Assembly (NCBI GenBank): GCA_021779195.1
Contig: JAJYBB010000013.1
Coordinates: forward strand, 23,621 to 87,620
Length of the DNA stretch: 64,000 nucleotides
Reading direction: 5' to 3'
Source: Bacteroidota bacterium
GTDB taxonomy: Bacteria > Bacteroidota > Bacteroidia > Bacteroidales > Paludibacteraceae
Under the pieces are notes generated by a model. It saw only the letters and a list, made by a program, of their open reading frames with translations. It searched no databases and was not told where the DNA came from. Shown in pieces: positions 30,071 through 39,548 of the stretch (position 1 is its first letter; each line of letters begins with the position of its first letter). The position numbers and the translations under genes were made by a program.

Positions 30071-30799
30071 TCAGATTAAATCGTTATGTATTACTATCCA
30101 AGTTTGCTGGATAAGTTCATTTATTTGGTCTGGAAGAAAAATATTTACATCTATTGGTTCATGCACAATCATTTCAATAAGGCCGGGATGAACATTCAAA
30201 CTATTTCGATGAAGCCGGTCATAACTACCTCTAATAGTGATTGGTACAATTGGCAACCGCAGATCGGTGGCAATTCGGAAAGCACCTTTTTTAAAACTTC
30301 CCATTTCTCCGTTACGAGTACGTGTTCCTTCGGGAAAAATGACTACCGAAACGCCATCTTTTAATTGAGCTTCAGCCTTTTCGATGCTATGTTTTGCTGC
30401 AATTAAATTGGAACGATCCATAAAAATATGACCTGCCGACTCGCAAGCTATACCTACCAATGGTATTTTTCGTAACTCAGCCTTCATTATCCATTTGAAA
30501 ATAGATGGTAGCCAGCCATATATTACAAAAATGTCGAAAATGCCTTGGTGATTACTTACCAATATGTACGATTGTTTTGAATCTAAATATTCTAACCCGG
30601 AAATTTTTACGTTGATAAATAGAAGCGTGCAAAATGATTTCGCCCACCAGCGTGCCGGTAAATATGAAACCTGTCGATTGGGTAACAAAGGAGATAGTAT
30701 AATTGTGAAAACTGAAGTAAAAATAGTGATAATCAATAGAATAGGAAAAGCAATTATCCACTGATAAAGAATAAAAAAGAAGTTATGTTTTGATTTCAT
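30071..30799 (-). CDS. plsC: 1-acyl-sn-glycerol-3-phosphate acyltransferase
   Basis: Acylates lysophosphatidic acid to phosphatidic acid in phospholipid synthesis. It has an N-terminal membrane segment (about 8-35), the catalytic HxxxxD as NHQGIFD near residue 83, the glycerol-phosphate-binding FPEGTRTRNG near 155 and the block IVPITIRGSY near 185. Length 242 is typical. It lies 57 bp after the EamA transporter gene on the same strand. One of several possible LPLAT-family specificities; PlsC is the default reading. Confidence 0.87.
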   Translation of the reverse strand: MKSKHNFFFILYQWIIAFPILLIITIFTSVFTIILSPLLPNRQVSYLPARWWAKSFCTLLFINVKISGLEYLDSKQSYILVSNHQGIFDIFVIYGWLPSIFKWIMKAELRKIPLVGIACESAGHIFMDRSNLIAAKHSIEKAEAQLKDGVSVVIFPEGTRTRNGEMGSFKKGAFRIATDLRLPIVPITIRGSYDRLHRNSLNVHPGLIEMIVHEPIDVNIFLPDQINELIQQTWIVIHNDLI

Positions 30800-30856
30800 A
30801 CTGTGTGAATTAAATATTAGAGAACAATCAAACTCCCAAAAAAATGGGATAAATAG

Positions 30857-31768
30857 TTAATATTCAGTTCCTCTGATCAATTTGAGCTTCAATTTAAAAT
30901 TACTTAACTGACTTATAAACAATCCAATAACAACGATAAAAATGCCTAACCAACGAATTGAACTTACTTTTTCACCCATGAATATCCACGCAAATAATGC
31001 TGTAAAAACAGGAATCAGGTTGATAAAGACATTGGTACGTGCCACGCCGATTTGTCTGACAACACCCGCGAACAAAACAAATGCCAGTACCGATGCAAAT
31101 ACAGCCAACATAAAAAGGGCACTCCAAGCCTCAAAACTAACATGTATATAAGGAATTGTACGTAAATCGGTAATTAAAAAGGTGGGTATAAAAAACAATA
31201 ATCCTATTGCACTCTGATAAAAAACGACATTGATGGTTGAATAATGGGTTGATATCTTCCTTAAAGTGGTAACATATAAGATTGCAGACAAAACAGCCAG
31301 AAAAAGCAACGTAATACCTAACGGGTTAGTAGTTAATCCTTTTTGCGGTTCATAAATTACCAAAAATACGCCACATAACGAAACTAAAATGCCCACTATG
31401 TTTGTCCAGCCAATTTTTTCGTGCAATAATAAATAAGCCAAAACAGGTGCAAACAAAGGAATTGTTGAAACAATAACTGAAGCTAAAGTTGAGTCAACTA
31501 ACGTCAATCCATAAGTCTCGCCAATGTAATACATAAACGGTTCAAAAAAAGCCATCAATATAAACCATTTTCTGTCCTCATGGCGTATAGTTTGAAATTT
31601 TCCCGAAAAATACGAAACAATGAACAGCAAAACCGAAGCTATCAACAAACGAAGAGCAATCAAGGTTACAGGATGGAAGGACAGAATAGCCACACGCGTC
31701 CAAATAAACGAAACAGACCAAAATATCATTGCAAGCAAAATAGCCCCATACAATTTAATTTTTTGCAT
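30857..31768 (-). CDS. DMT-superfamily transporter (EamA family)
   Basis: A 303-residue inner-membrane protein with about ten transmembrane segments in two EamA repeats (about 8-140 and 150-290). The first opens with AMIFWSVSFIWTRVAI, a common EamA start, and the second ends with WLGIFIVVIGLFIS. Members export amino acids, sugars or metabolites by antiport. No motif gives the substrate. The gene is followed by plsC (57 bp) and preceded by the PfkB kinase gene, whose stop codon lies about 90 bp before it on the same strand. Confidence 0.85.
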   Translation of the reverse strand: MQKIKLYGAILLAMIFWSVSFIWTRVAILSFHPVTLIALRLLIASVLLFIVSYFSGKFQTIRHEDRKWFILMAFFEPFMYYIGETYGLTLVDSTLASVIVSTIPLFAPVLAYLLLHEKIGWTNIVGILVSLCGVFLVIYEPQKGLTTNPLGITLLFLAVLSAILYVTTLRKISTHYSTINVVFYQSAIGLLFFIPTFLITDLRTIPYIHVSFEAWSALFMLAVFASVLAFVLFAGVVRQIGVARTNVFINLIPVFTALFAWIFMGEKVSSIRWLGIFIVVIGLFISQLSNFKLKLKLIRGTEY

Positions 31769-31860
31769 AGTTCTTCCATTAAATCATTCTACGTCTTTTT
31801 TCTTCCATATTAGTTTACAAGCATATAATTGCAACAAAAAGATTTTAACGCATATATTTA

Positions 31861-32850
31861 CTAATTCTGAATTGATGTAATTGTATCGAGTTCTTTCAAA
31901 ATTGTATCCCATGTTTGTTCATTCATTTTAGCCCCAATCACTTCAATTACACTTCCCGAAAGGAGTGAACCTAAATTACCACAGGTTTCAAGCGAATAAT
32001 CGTTTGCCAAACCAAATAAAAATCCAGCAGCGTACAGATCGCCTGCTCCGGTTGTATCAACCACTTTTGCTTTGCGAGGGTTTATTTTTATTTTAACATT
32101 ATCTGATTTAATGAGCGAACCTTCTTTACCAATTTTAACAACTGCTATATTACAAAATTCTGCAATTTGATGTAATGCCTCATTTGGTTCATGCTTGGTA
32201 AATGCTCGTGCTTCTTCTTCGTTGGCAAACACAATATCAACAAATTGAGAAATGATTTCCTGTAAAAAATCCAAGTTTGCTTCCACTACATTATAGCTCG
32301 CTAAATCCAAAGAAACTGTAAGACCTGCTTGTTTTGCCAAGTATACTGCTTGTCGAATTAATTCATGATCTTGCACCAAATAACCTTCGATATGAAAAAT
32401 ATCATATCCTTGAAACATATCAATGGTTAAATCAGAAGCGTTCATTTCTGATGAAGCACCTAAAAAAGTGCATAGTGTCCGCTCGCCATCCGGCGTAATC
32501 AGTACAGTACATCTACCTGAAGGTGAACTGCTTTCAAACAAAATAGGGGTAACTCCGTTTTGAATAGTATCATTTTTAAAGAAAGTACCCACTTCATCAT
32601 TACCAATTTTTCCTACGAATCCTGTTTTACCATGCAATTTTGCAATCCCATTAATCGTATTCGAAGCAGAGCCTCCTGTAACCATAATTTTTGAAAATTG
32701 ATTTACCGACCGACTTATTTCGGCTGATTGAAGATTATCTACCAACTGCATACCACCTTTCATTAAATGAAGGGAGGTCAATAAAACCTCATCATCAATT
32801 TGCAACAAAATGTCTGTCAATGCATTACCCATTCCTAAAATTTTTTTCAT
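31861..32850 (-). CDS. PfkB family carbohydrate/nucleoside kinase (adenosine kinase-like)
   Basis: A 329-residue ribokinase-fold enzyme. PfkB signature 1 is in GGSASNTINGIAKLHG; signature 2 is VDTTGAGDLYAAGFLFG with the catalytic-base Asp in GAGD. FANEEEARAFT is the ATP-site NxxE region. Closest by eye to the adenosine-kinase-like group of Bacteroidota, but ribokinase or another sugar kinase cannot be excluded. The start is set at the ATG at 32850: the in-frame extension to 32886 would run across the minus-7 promoter box at 32873-32880. Confidence 0.85.
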   Translation of the reverse strand: MKKILGMGNALTDILLQIDDEVLLTSLHLMKGGMQLVDNLQSAEISRSVNQFSKIMVTGGSASNTINGIAKLHGKTGFVGKIGNDEVGTFFKNDTIQNGVTPILFESSSPSGRCTVLITPDGERTLCTFLGASSEMNASDLTIDMFQGYDIFHIEGYLVQDHELIRQAVYLAKQAGLTVSLDLASYNVVEANLDFLQEIISQFVDIVFANEEEARAFTKHEPNEALHQIAEFCNIAVVKIGKEGSLIKSDNVKIKINPRKAKVVDTTGAGDLYAAGFLFGLANDYSLETCGNLGSLLSGSVIEVIGAKMNEQTWDTILKELDTITSIQN

Positions 32851-32872
32851 AAAATTATCCGTGTTTTTTCTG

Positions 32873-32880
32873 CAAAGATA
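32873..32880 (-). promoter_or_regulatory. Minus-7 box for the PfkB kinase gene
   Basis: Minus-strand TATCTTTG, exact TAnnTTTG, 22 bp before the ATG at 32850. It lies inside the longer alternative ORF and so decides the start. Back to back with the tRNA promoter box at 32904. Confidence 0.6.
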
Positions 32881-32903
32881 TTGCATATTTCAATAAATCC
32901 TAT

Positions 32904-32911
32904 TACTTTTG
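32904..32911 (+). promoter_or_regulatory. Minus-7 box for tRNA-Asn
   Basis: TACTTTTG, exact TAnnTTTG, 33 bp before the mature tRNA 5' end, predicting a precursor leader of about 27 bases. Confidence 0.55.
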
Positions 32912-32944
32912 CAACGCATTTGAAGAAAAAATGTAACCGTAAAT

Positions 32945-33018
32945 TCTTCCTTAGCTCAGTCGGTTAGAGCATCTGACTGTTAATCAGAGGGTCCTTGGTT
33001 CAAGTCCAAGAGGGAGAG
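32945..33018 (+). tRNA. tRNA-Asn, anticodon GTT
   Basis: Full cloverleaf of 74 bases. The acceptor arms TCTTCCT (32945-32951) and AGGGAGA (33011-33017) pair with one T-G wobble. D stem GCTC/GAGC, anticodon stem TCTGA/TCAGA with loop CTGTTAA, and T arm CTTGG-TTCAAGT-CCAAG are all complete. Anticodon GTT is at 32979-32981. Discriminator G at 33018; CCA is not encoded (CGA follows), so it must be added post-transcriptionally. A terminator follows directly. Confidence 0.97.
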
Positions 33019-33023
33019 CGATT

Positions 33024-33064
33024 AAAAAAGCTAAAACGCATAAAATAAGCGTTTTAGCTTTTTT
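33024..33064 (+). terminator. Intrinsic terminator of the tRNA-Asn gene
   Basis: A perfect 16-bp stem (arms 33024-33039 and 33049-33064, core GCTAAAACGC) with a 9-base loop, ending in six T. It begins six bases after the tRNA. Confidence 0.9.
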
Positions 33065-33480
33065 GTTTTATGATTAAATGAATTGCATTAGTAATCTTAA
33101 AATTGTTTTTTTTCCACTATTTGCGCAAGACAAGGCTGTAAATATGAACCATCGCTTTCAAATTTCTTTAAACATGGCTTGGAAAATTGTATTTTAAATT
33201 CTTGATTTTTCAGATTCAATTTAAATTAATAATCAAATTTGTGAATCATCTCGTAATTTTGAGATAATTTTAATGATTAGTGCTGAATAGAACATATATA
33301 AATAACTGTAAGTTGTTGAGAAAAGATAAACTTGAGTTTTTTGAACTTTTTTGGAAAGTACATGTTTTTAATAAAATTGCATCTTGAATCAAACTGTTTT
33401 TTGAATGATTTTACTTCAAAAAATGGTTGAAATCCGCAAAACTAATAATTAACTTAATTGCATAATTTAAAATATCATCT
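33065..33480. other. Gene-free gap of about 415 bp after the tRNA
   Basis: AT-rich, with no integrase or duplicated tRNA end that would mark an attachment site. A 41-codon minus-strand frame at 33097-33219 has a TTG start only; its translation has two Cys in similar PC-L contexts but I do not recognise it, and it may be a gene remnant. The promoter of the outer-membrane protein to the right is not obvious. Confidence 0.45.
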
Positions 33481-34365
33481 GTGAGTAAATTTATCCTAAT
33501 CAACCTATTTGTATTATTTTTTTATTCATCAACCCTTTTCTCGCAAACAACCGATGAAGCAAAAAAATCATATCTAAATGCTAAAATTAAATATACTACC
33601 AATTCAGTATGGTTGGGGCGATCTGATTCTATTGTAACACCTGTCTTCGGTTTGTCAGCCGGCTATCATTTCAATTTTGGAGCGTATCTAAACACTGAAA
33701 TGAGTATTATTCCAAGCCGTCAAATTGATATTCTTGATCTAACTACCGTTCAGGCTGGATATGGGTTTTCAATTATCAAGGATGTTTTTGATGCTGATAT
33801 TTCATACACGCATAATTTTTATAGCCAATACAGTACACAGGTAGGTTCGGAGGTTATAGGAACGGCTACTGCTGATTTATCGTACGATTTTGATTTGGTT
33901 CAATTGTCGGTTAATGGAGAATTCAGTTTCGGATCATCAAGCGACATCGGAATCAGTTCGTCTTTAAGTAAAAGTATTGACATAGAATTTAAAAAGGGAA
34001 GTTCGTTAAATATCACTCCAACTGCCACTGCCTATGCGGGAACACAAAATTTATATGCCGTCTATTTGGTTACGCGATCGCAAAAAGCAGTACATGGAAA
34101 GAATTCACATACTGCTAAATCTTCGTCCAAAAACCCACATGCTTCAGTAAATTCATCTGCAACAATCACGACAACAACTACTGTAACGCAGGAATACGCA
34201 AGATTTAATATGCTTGACGTAGATGTTTCATTGCCGATAAGTTATACGTACAAGAAATTCACTTTTGCCATAACACCCGTAATGGCTATTCCTTTAAATG
34301 TCCAATCGGGTGAGTTTACGAGCAAACCGTTTTTTGTCAGTTTATCAGTAGGTTATAAAATTTAA
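33481..34365 (+). CDS. Predicted outer-membrane beta-barrel protein, unknown function
   Basis: A 294-residue protein starting at GTG (no in-frame ATG nearby restores the signal peptide). Signal peptide about 1-22 ending SQ, then alternating polar/hydrophobic strands with aromatic girdles (SAGYHFNFGAYLNTEMS, QAGYGFSI, DISYTHNFY) and the terminus VSLSVGYKI, typical of an outer-membrane barrel. A low-complexity insert of Ser, Thr, His and Lys (about 205-235, including TTTTT) looks like a long extracellular loop. No family recognised. It converges on the LolA-like gene, with only 8 bp between stops. Confidence 0.65.
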   Translation: MSKFILINLFVLFFYSSTLFSQTTDEAKKSYLNAKIKYTTNSVWLGRSDSIVTPVFGLSAGYHFNFGAYLNTEMSIIPSRQIDILDLTTVQAGYGFSIIKDVFDADISYTHNFYSQYSTQVGSEVIGTATADLSYDFDLVQLSVNGEFSFGSSSDIGISSSLSKSIDIEFKKGSSLNITPTATAYAGTQNLYAVYLVTRSQKAVHGKNSHTAKSSSKNPHASVNSSATITTTTTVTQEYARFNMLDVDVSLPISYTYKKFTFAITPVMAIPLNVQSGEFTSKPFFVSLSVGYKI

Positions 34366-34373
34366 CAGGATAA

Positions 34374-35114
34374 TTAATTCAGGTTTCCTAAATTAAAATA
34401 ATTTGCAGGAATGGCGGAATCCAACTGAATATCCAGAATGGAAATTTTAGTTCCCACCCCATCTTTCAGCATATCTTTATAGGTAAAGGACATCGGAAAC
34501 CAACGCCCCTGAACTTTTTGTATATTCGATAGTGTGGTGCGTTTGAGCAGTTTACCGCTTTTGGCAAACATTTCAATTTTTAGCGGCACGTAGTGTTCTT
34601 TGTCAACCCACATTTTCTGTCTGTAATAAGTAATATCTGCAATGATTGCTGTAAGCGTTACAATCCAACAGGTTCGGCTATCAATGCTTTCTTCGCCGGT
34701 TACATCAGCTTTATATCGGTGCAGTAATGGAGTGTCGTTCATCAAATCTTCATAGGACATATCGCTACCCATAACCGATTGGCGTAACATGTGTCCTGAA
34801 ATTTGAATCGTTCGGTCGGTCGATGGAGAATAAATCCACAACTGGTTTTCGAGTTTCAGCATTTTAGTGCCTTTTTCGCGTGCTGGAGCTAAATATTCGG
34901 TGTATGCTTTGTGATCACCTTCACTATAAGTTTTTTCAACCATGGTTCGCGTAGCACGCGATCCGGCTATTTCCATTTTTGCAGTAACCACCCGGCTTTT
35001 TGATGACATGTTGTTATCTACTTTATCGAGAATGGATTTCCCCGAAGGGTAATTCTGAGCATTTGAAATAGTGGTAATCAGTAACAATGATAAACTAAAT
35101 TTTAATGATTTCAT
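34374..35114 (-). CDS. LolA-like outer-membrane lipoprotein-sorting family protein
   Basis: A 246-residue periplasmic protein with a signal peptide (about 1-19) and the LolA-like fold of the family annotated as outer membrane lipoprotein-sorting protein (PF17131 type). Visible blocks are KSILDKVDNNM, KGTKMLKLENQLWIYSP, GSDMSYEDLMN and RWFPMSFTYKDM. These are distinct from canonical LolA and are usually found beside RND or ABC exporters. It is the last gene of the TetR, porin, ATPase, permease, permease run, 34 bp after a permease. A role as periplasmic carrier of a lipid or lipophilic cargo between the ABC complex and the outer membrane is inferred. Confidence 0.85.
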   Translation of the reverse strand: MKSLKFSLSLLLITTISNAQNYPSGKSILDKVDNNMSSKSRVVTAKMEIAGSRATRTMVEKTYSEGDHKAYTEYLAPAREKGTKMLKLENQLWIYSPSTDRTIQISGHMLRQSVMGSDMSYEDLMNDTPLLHRYKADVTGEESIDSRTCWIVTLTAIIADITYYRQKMWVDKEHYVPLKIEMFAKSGKLLKRTTLSNIQKVQGRWFPMSFTYKDMLKDGVGTKISILDIQLDSAIPANYFNLGNLN

Positions 35115-35148
35115 ATTTTTTAATTGTAAATGAATTATTGTTAATAAA

Positions 35149-36420
35149 TCAAGACTCCAATTCTTTAAATAGATTGGCTGTCTGACGTTTGTAGATCCCT
35201 ATTCCGGCCAACATAGCCCCAATCACCGTTGAAATAATTCCCGGGATAAACCCGATAAAATAAGTAGTAGCAGTAATATGTGCCCGTAACACGGTGGGCA
35301 ACATAAAGGTAGAATCTTTCATCATTTCACTCGTGTCAATTCCGTATTTTTCCATAAAATACGAAATAAATAATCCGAGTAGCACACCGATTAATGAACC
35401 GATAATGCCAACCAGTAATGATTCGGCAACCAGTGAACGGTAAATTTCGTGCTTACTTTCGCCTATTGCCAGCCGTAAACCAAATTCACCATAGCGGCGC
35501 AATCCGCCTATCAAACCGGCATTCCAAAGTACTACAGCCATTGCAATAATAAATACCATGATAATAATCTTTTGCACTTCATTGTCATAAGCTACAAAAA
35601 ATCCCATATTGTTCATATCGCTTAAAGGCAACATTTCAGGAGCATATTTGTCTTTTGAAGTAGCATATTGTTTGTTGAAATTATCGGCATAGGTAATTGC
35701 CATCTTATCATCATAACGCTTCCCTCTAAAGAAACCCAGAATCTCACCTGCAGCATTTTCCATATTCAGGGCTGAACGCACGTCGGATATATCGGCTATC
35801 ATCGTACCCCGATCGAGTACATTTATACCAAAATGCAAGGTGCCTGAAACATGAAAATTGTACATAGCCATATCGCCATACATACTGCTGGAAATCAGAG
35901 TAACTTCATCGCCAAGCTTTAGATTCATTTTATGAAATAGCTGGTCGCTTAACAATATTTCATCTGGTTTGTTGGGAAATCTTCCACTTACAAGGTTATT
36001 TCGCAGATTCATACGGTCAATCTCTTCATTTGATTTTAGTAATGAAATCCCCATTCCGGTAACATTTCCCTGCGAACGAGTATGTCCTTTGCTGTCAGGG
36101 GCATCCAATAATCCTGCAAATTGAATTCGTTCTGCCCAAGTAACGTCGGGATATTGTTTATTCAATTTTTGTAATAGTGTATCCACGCCCAGCAATGCCA
36201 TATCATTTGGCATTTGAGAAATATTCTGATTGTATGCGCGGGTCATTACTTTCACATGTCCTGTCGTAAAATTGGCTGATGCTTCAATGCTGTCGCCCAT
36301 CACTCCATTCATATACGATTGAAGAAAGACAGTCATCATCACTCCCAATGCCACCACAATAATAGGCAACAAACTCCGACTTTTGTCGCGCATAAGTCCA
36401 TCAAATAAAAACTTTATCAT
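35149..36420 (-). CDS. ABC transporter permease, FtsX/MacB_PCD family (second subunit)
   Basis: A 423-residue permease with the LolC/E-like layout: first transmembrane helix (about 17-38), a large periplasmic MacB-type domain (about 40-270), then three helices (about 282-300, 330-355, 378-400) forming the FtsX domain, with GEFGLRLAIGESKHEIYRS, the coupling segment that contacts the ATPase. It overlaps the preceding permease gene by 4 bp (ATGA), which implies translational coupling and a heterodimeric transporter. Confidence 0.9.
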   Translation of the reverse strand: MIKFLFDGLMRDKSRSLLPIIVVALGVMMTVFLQSYMNGVMGDSIEASANFTTGHVKVMTRAYNQNISQMPNDMALLGVDTLLQKLNKQYPDVTWAERIQFAGLLDAPDSKGHTRSQGNVTGMGISLLKSNEEIDRMNLRNNLVSGRFPNKPDEILLSDQLFHKMNLKLGDEVTLISSSMYGDMAMYNFHVSGTLHFGINVLDRGTMIADISDVRSALNMENAAGEILGFFRGKRYDDKMAITYADNFNKQYATSKDKYAPEMLPLSDMNNMGFFVAYDNEVQKIIIMVFIIAMAVVLWNAGLIGGLRRYGEFGLRLAIGESKHEIYRSLVAESLLVGIIGSLIGVLLGLFISYFMEKYGIDTSEMMKDSTFMLPTVLRAHITATTYFIGFIPGIISTVIGAMLAGIGIYKRQTANLFKELES

Positions 36421-37589
36421 AATGCTTTCCCCCTTATGGCATCTGTTGGTTTCATGCGGGCAATTTTTCGAGCCGGCAAATAACTTACAGCTGCTGTTAT
36501 TACAATTATAAAAATTATAGTGCCAAAAATCAGATTTGGCGTGAATACCGGATACATTCTGTCATCCATTGGAATGCCGAAACTACTGGTGTCCATCCCA
36601 AAACTAAGACCTTTCAGTGCATAGTAAATAAAAAGAGGTAATCCATATAATGTGCCAGCAACGATAGCCAGTAGGGCATTCAAAGTGCCTTCGAGCGTGA
36701 AAAGCCCTACCACCTGTGATTGTGTCATTCCCAATGCCACAAATGTTCCGATTTCGCGCTGACGACGAAAGATTGAGAGGGTTTGTGTGTCGAAAATAGC
36801 TATGAGAGCCAGCATAAGAAAGATGAAATAAAATATACTGAATCCTGTTGATTTGGCTTTTACAAGTGCTACTGTTTGTTTTGTCATTTCAATCTGATCT
36901 TTAAATGGCCAGGCTGTTAATGTCTGGGTAGCAACCTGATCCGATTTTATCAGGATTGTAGCAGCATTTGGTTGCAGGGTCATTTTCTGCAATTGTTTCA
37001 GTGATAACCATATTTGTCCAACATCTACTGTGGGTACCGGAGTTTTAAAAATTCCAGCTATCCGTATATCCACAGCTTCAAATGTTCCGTTTACATCGCG
37101 CCAGCGAAGTGTAACGATGTCGTTAACTTTTAAGTTAGTTTGTTTAGCCATGTTCATTCCTATAATAACAGGAATATCAGAGCTGTTTTTGCTTTTTAAA
37201 AGATTAGTTGGCAAAGCTAATAAATGTTGATCGGCTCTGATGCCTTTCAAAAGAGTGCTAAACATATGCCCACCAGGATAAATAGTTCCTTGACTAATGA
37301 GTATAGGTTCTAACTGATGTGCTGCATATTCTGATTTGAATGTAACTGGCAGTGCAGATGCGCTTGAATCAATCGAAAAAGGGTCATAGGGATCATATTT
37401 TTGGTTCCAATACTGACCTCCGGCAATTTCCCATTTCACGGCATCTTTCACTGCCTGTCGGTTCCAGCCTTCGAGTAATCCCTGCATAAAGATAATCAAA
37501 ACAAACGAAAACGATAGCACAAACACGTTGAGCCATGTTTTCAGTCCGTTACCGATTAAACTTCTGAGAGCTGTTTTTATTAGTAGCAT
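36417..37589 (-). CDS. ABC transporter permease, FtsX/MacB_PCD family (first subunit)
   Basis: A 390-residue permease with the same layout: transmembrane helix at about 17-38, periplasmic domain (about 45-240), then helices at about 250-270, 305-325 and 350-370. The FtsX coupling region reads IFRRQREIGTFVALGMTQSQV, and the C-terminal YLPARKIARMKPTDAIRGKAL is the usual end of MacB-type permeases. It pairs with the following permease and the ATPase encoded 55 bp upstream. Confidence 0.9.
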   Translation of the reverse strand: MLLIKTALRSLIGNGLKTWLNVFVLSFSFVLIIFMQGLLEGWNRQAVKDAVKWEIAGGQYWNQKYDPYDPFSIDSSASALPVTFKSEYAAHQLEPILISQGTIYPGGHMFSTLLKGIRADQHLLALPTNLLKSKNSSDIPVIIGMNMAKQTNLKVNDIVTLRWRDVNGTFEAVDIRIAGIFKTPVPTVDVGQIWLSLKQLQKMTLQPNAATILIKSDQVATQTLTAWPFKDQIEMTKQTVALVKAKSTGFSIFYFIFLMLALIAIFDTQTLSIFRRQREIGTFVALGMTQSQVVGLFTLEGTLNALLAIVAGTLYGLPLFIYYALKGLSFGMDTSSFGIPMDDRMYPVFTPNLIFGTIIFIIVITAAVSYLPARKIARMKPTDAIRGKAL

Positions 37590-37644
37590 GATTTCTTGAA
37601 TTAAGTTGAGTTATTTTTTTGCGTAAGCTGTCAGATTGACTTGA

Positions 37645-38334
37645 TCAATCAACGGCTTTATCTTCTACAATCTTTCCGTCTTTCAACCTGATAATCCGGC
37701 GTAAATATCCAATTACTTTTTCATCGTGCGTAGCAAATATAAAAGTAGTTTTCAGTTCAGTATTCAATTTTTCCATGGTTTGCAGTATGTTATGTGAATT
37801 TGCAGAATCTAAATTAGCTGTGGGTTCATCGGCCAGTACTAATAATGGACGTTTTACCATTGCACGGGCAATGGCTACCCGTTGGCATTCACCCCCTGAT
37901 AATTGAGATGGTCGTGAATTTACTTTTTCGGTCAGACCAACCCATTCTAATGTTTCCATGACACGTTTTTTACGTTCTTCTGTATTCATTTTCAACAACA
38001 ACAATGGAAATTCTACGTTTTCGAAAACGGTATATACAGGCAACAGATTGTAATTCTGGAAAATAAAGCCGAGTTCTTCCTTGCGGAGTTGTGCCGCTTG
38101 TCGAGGCGAGAGCTTACCGACTGATTTGTTCAGAACAATAACCTCTCCTTCCGAAGGAATATCCAGCGAACCGATAATATTCAACAATGTGGTTTTCCCT
38201 GAACCACTTGGACCAACCAATCCTGCAAACTCGCCTTCTGAAAATTCTATATTAACTCCATTCAAAGCCGTAAATATTCCGGTTCCGATTGGGAAATTTT
38301 TTACGAGGCTCTTTACTTCTACAATTGTTTTCAT
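37645..38334 (-). CDS. ABC transporter ATP-binding protein (LolD/MacB-like)
   Basis: A 229-residue ATPase with Walker A GPSGSGKTT, Q-loop FQNYNLLP, signature LSGGECQRVAIARA, Walker B LVLADEPTANLD and H-loop FATHDEKV. The sequence falls in the LolD/MacB/FtsE class, which powers mechanotransmission from the cytosol to the periplasmic domains of FtsX-type permeases rather than classic membrane transport. The adjacent permeases and LolA-like protein agree with that class. Confidence 0.93.
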   Translation of the reverse strand: MKTIVEVKSLVKNFPIGTGIFTALNGVNIEFSEGEFAGLVGPSGSGKTTLLNIIGSLDIPSEGEVIVLNKSVGKLSPRQAAQLRKEELGFIFQNYNLLPVYTVFENVEFPLLLLKMNTEERKKRVMETLEWVGLTEKVNSRPSQLSGGECQRVAIARAMVKRPLLVLADEPTANLDSANSHNILQTMEKLNTELKTTFIFATHDEKVIGYLRRIIRLKDGKIVEDKAVD

Positions 38335-38391
38335 GTAATTAATTTTTATTAAGTACTTTACATTATTTAAAAATTTGTATTATTTCTTATT

Positions 38392-39546
38392 TTAAAAATT
38401 ATAATTTACCATCAATTGAATTCCTTTTCCGGCAAACAAATTATTTCCCTGGGCTTGAACATTCAGCAGTTGAAAATTATCCGGATTCCAAAAACCAATG
38501 ACATACAGACTCCAGTTATCATATATTCTACTCCAGCTAACGTAATTACACCACAACTGCGGATCAGGAACATAAAAAATCATTGCCGAAAGATTGTCGA
38601 GAATCGAAACAGGATAAGTAAACATACTTCCAATCAAATTCAAGGTGGTGCCACCTGTAAGGAATTGAAGTCCGACGTGATATCTGAAATATTCTACTGT
38701 CATTCCAAGCCCGTTTCCAATTCCGAAAGTATAATCGGCCCCCACGTTCCATGCATCCTGAATAGGATAAGGATTAAATGTATATTTTTGCGTAAGGGTT
38801 ACACTCGATTCGAACCACAGTCCGATACCGACATCCCATTTACCATCCAATCCTATCTTCCCTTCATTTAGAAGGGTCTGATCATTCCAAATATTTGATT
38901 CCCAATTACGAACCTGAATTTTTCGGTAATTGGTACTAAGTGCTATTTGTCCAGTGCCGACCGGCATTTGGAGGCGTCCGCCTACTTCTGGTTTCCATTG
39001 AGCTGTGCCGTAGAATTCATATCCTTTAGGATTTTTATTGCCAATTAAACCCCATAACCAAATGTTGGCATTGTTTTGAAAAAAATACTTACCTAGTAAT
39101 CCATAAACCCCATCCGTAAGTTGTAATGGATCACGCACATCCAGTCCGTCAAACCACATGAGTGGACGAAACATTTTTGCAGAACCAAAGTTGATCTGTT
39201 GCAACCCGGCACGCAATTCCCAGTTTTGTCCTAAATATCGAGCCCAAACCCGATATGGTTTTAATTGTCCCATAACAGAGTCGTATTGAAGTCCTGAAAA
39301 ATTTGCAGTTCCGTTGATATTCATCGAGGCTTCAAAATCTATATTCGATTGAGTTGCCAATGCAAAATTTCCGGTTAATGTCGGTACAAAACGTCCGCCA
39401 AACTGAATGCCGAACGGGTTTTGAAACTGCCCGATTCCCCAGGCCGTAACCTGTCCGTTAAATGAAATATGCGTTGAATCAGTCCTTTCAGCCTTTAGAA
39501 CTAATCCATTCAACAGAAAAATGAGTACAATTAATTTACTGCGCAT
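38392..39546 (-). CDS. Outer-membrane porin-like beta-barrel protein of the export operon
   Basis: A 384-residue protein with a signal peptide (about 1-19) and strong beta-barrel character: repeated aromatic-rich strands (GNKNPKGYEFYGTAQWKP, NVGADYTFG, SLYVIGFWNP), a terminal F (MVNYNF) and no lipobox. I do not recognise a named family with certainty. Known ABC/LolA-like operons often include such a barrel as outer-membrane exit or sink. Its ATG is preceded by a 7-bp tandem repeat that fills the whole gap to the TetR gene. Start chosen at the ATG touching that repeat. Confidence 0.75.
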   Translation of the reverse strand: MRSKLIVLIFLLNGLVLKAERTDSTHISFNGQVTAWGIGQFQNPFGIQFGGRFVPTLTGNFALATQSNIDFEASMNINGTANFSGLQYDSVMGQLKPYRVWARYLGQNWELRAGLQQINFGSAKMFRPLMWFDGLDVRDPLQLTDGVYGLLGKYFFQNNANIWLWGLIGNKNPKGYEFYGTAQWKPEVGGRLQMPVGTGQIALSTNYRKIQVRNWESNIWNDQTLLNEGKIGLDGKWDVGIGLWFESSVTLTQKYTFNPYPIQDAWNVGADYTFGIGNGLGMTVEYFRYHVGLQFLTGGTTLNLIGSMFTYPVSILDNLSAMIFYVPDPQLWCNYVSWSRIYDNWSLYVIGFWNPDNFQLLNVQAQGNNLFAGKGIQLMVNYNF

Positions 39547-39548
39547 TC

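Noticed and set aside
32945..33064. Possible integration site at tRNA-Asn
   Set aside because: No integrase, no duplicated tRNA 3' end and ordinary core genes on both sides.
33097..33219. 41-codon minus-strand frame with two Cys in similar contexts
   Set aside because: TTG start only, no promoter and no recognised family; kept only as a remark in the gap entry.
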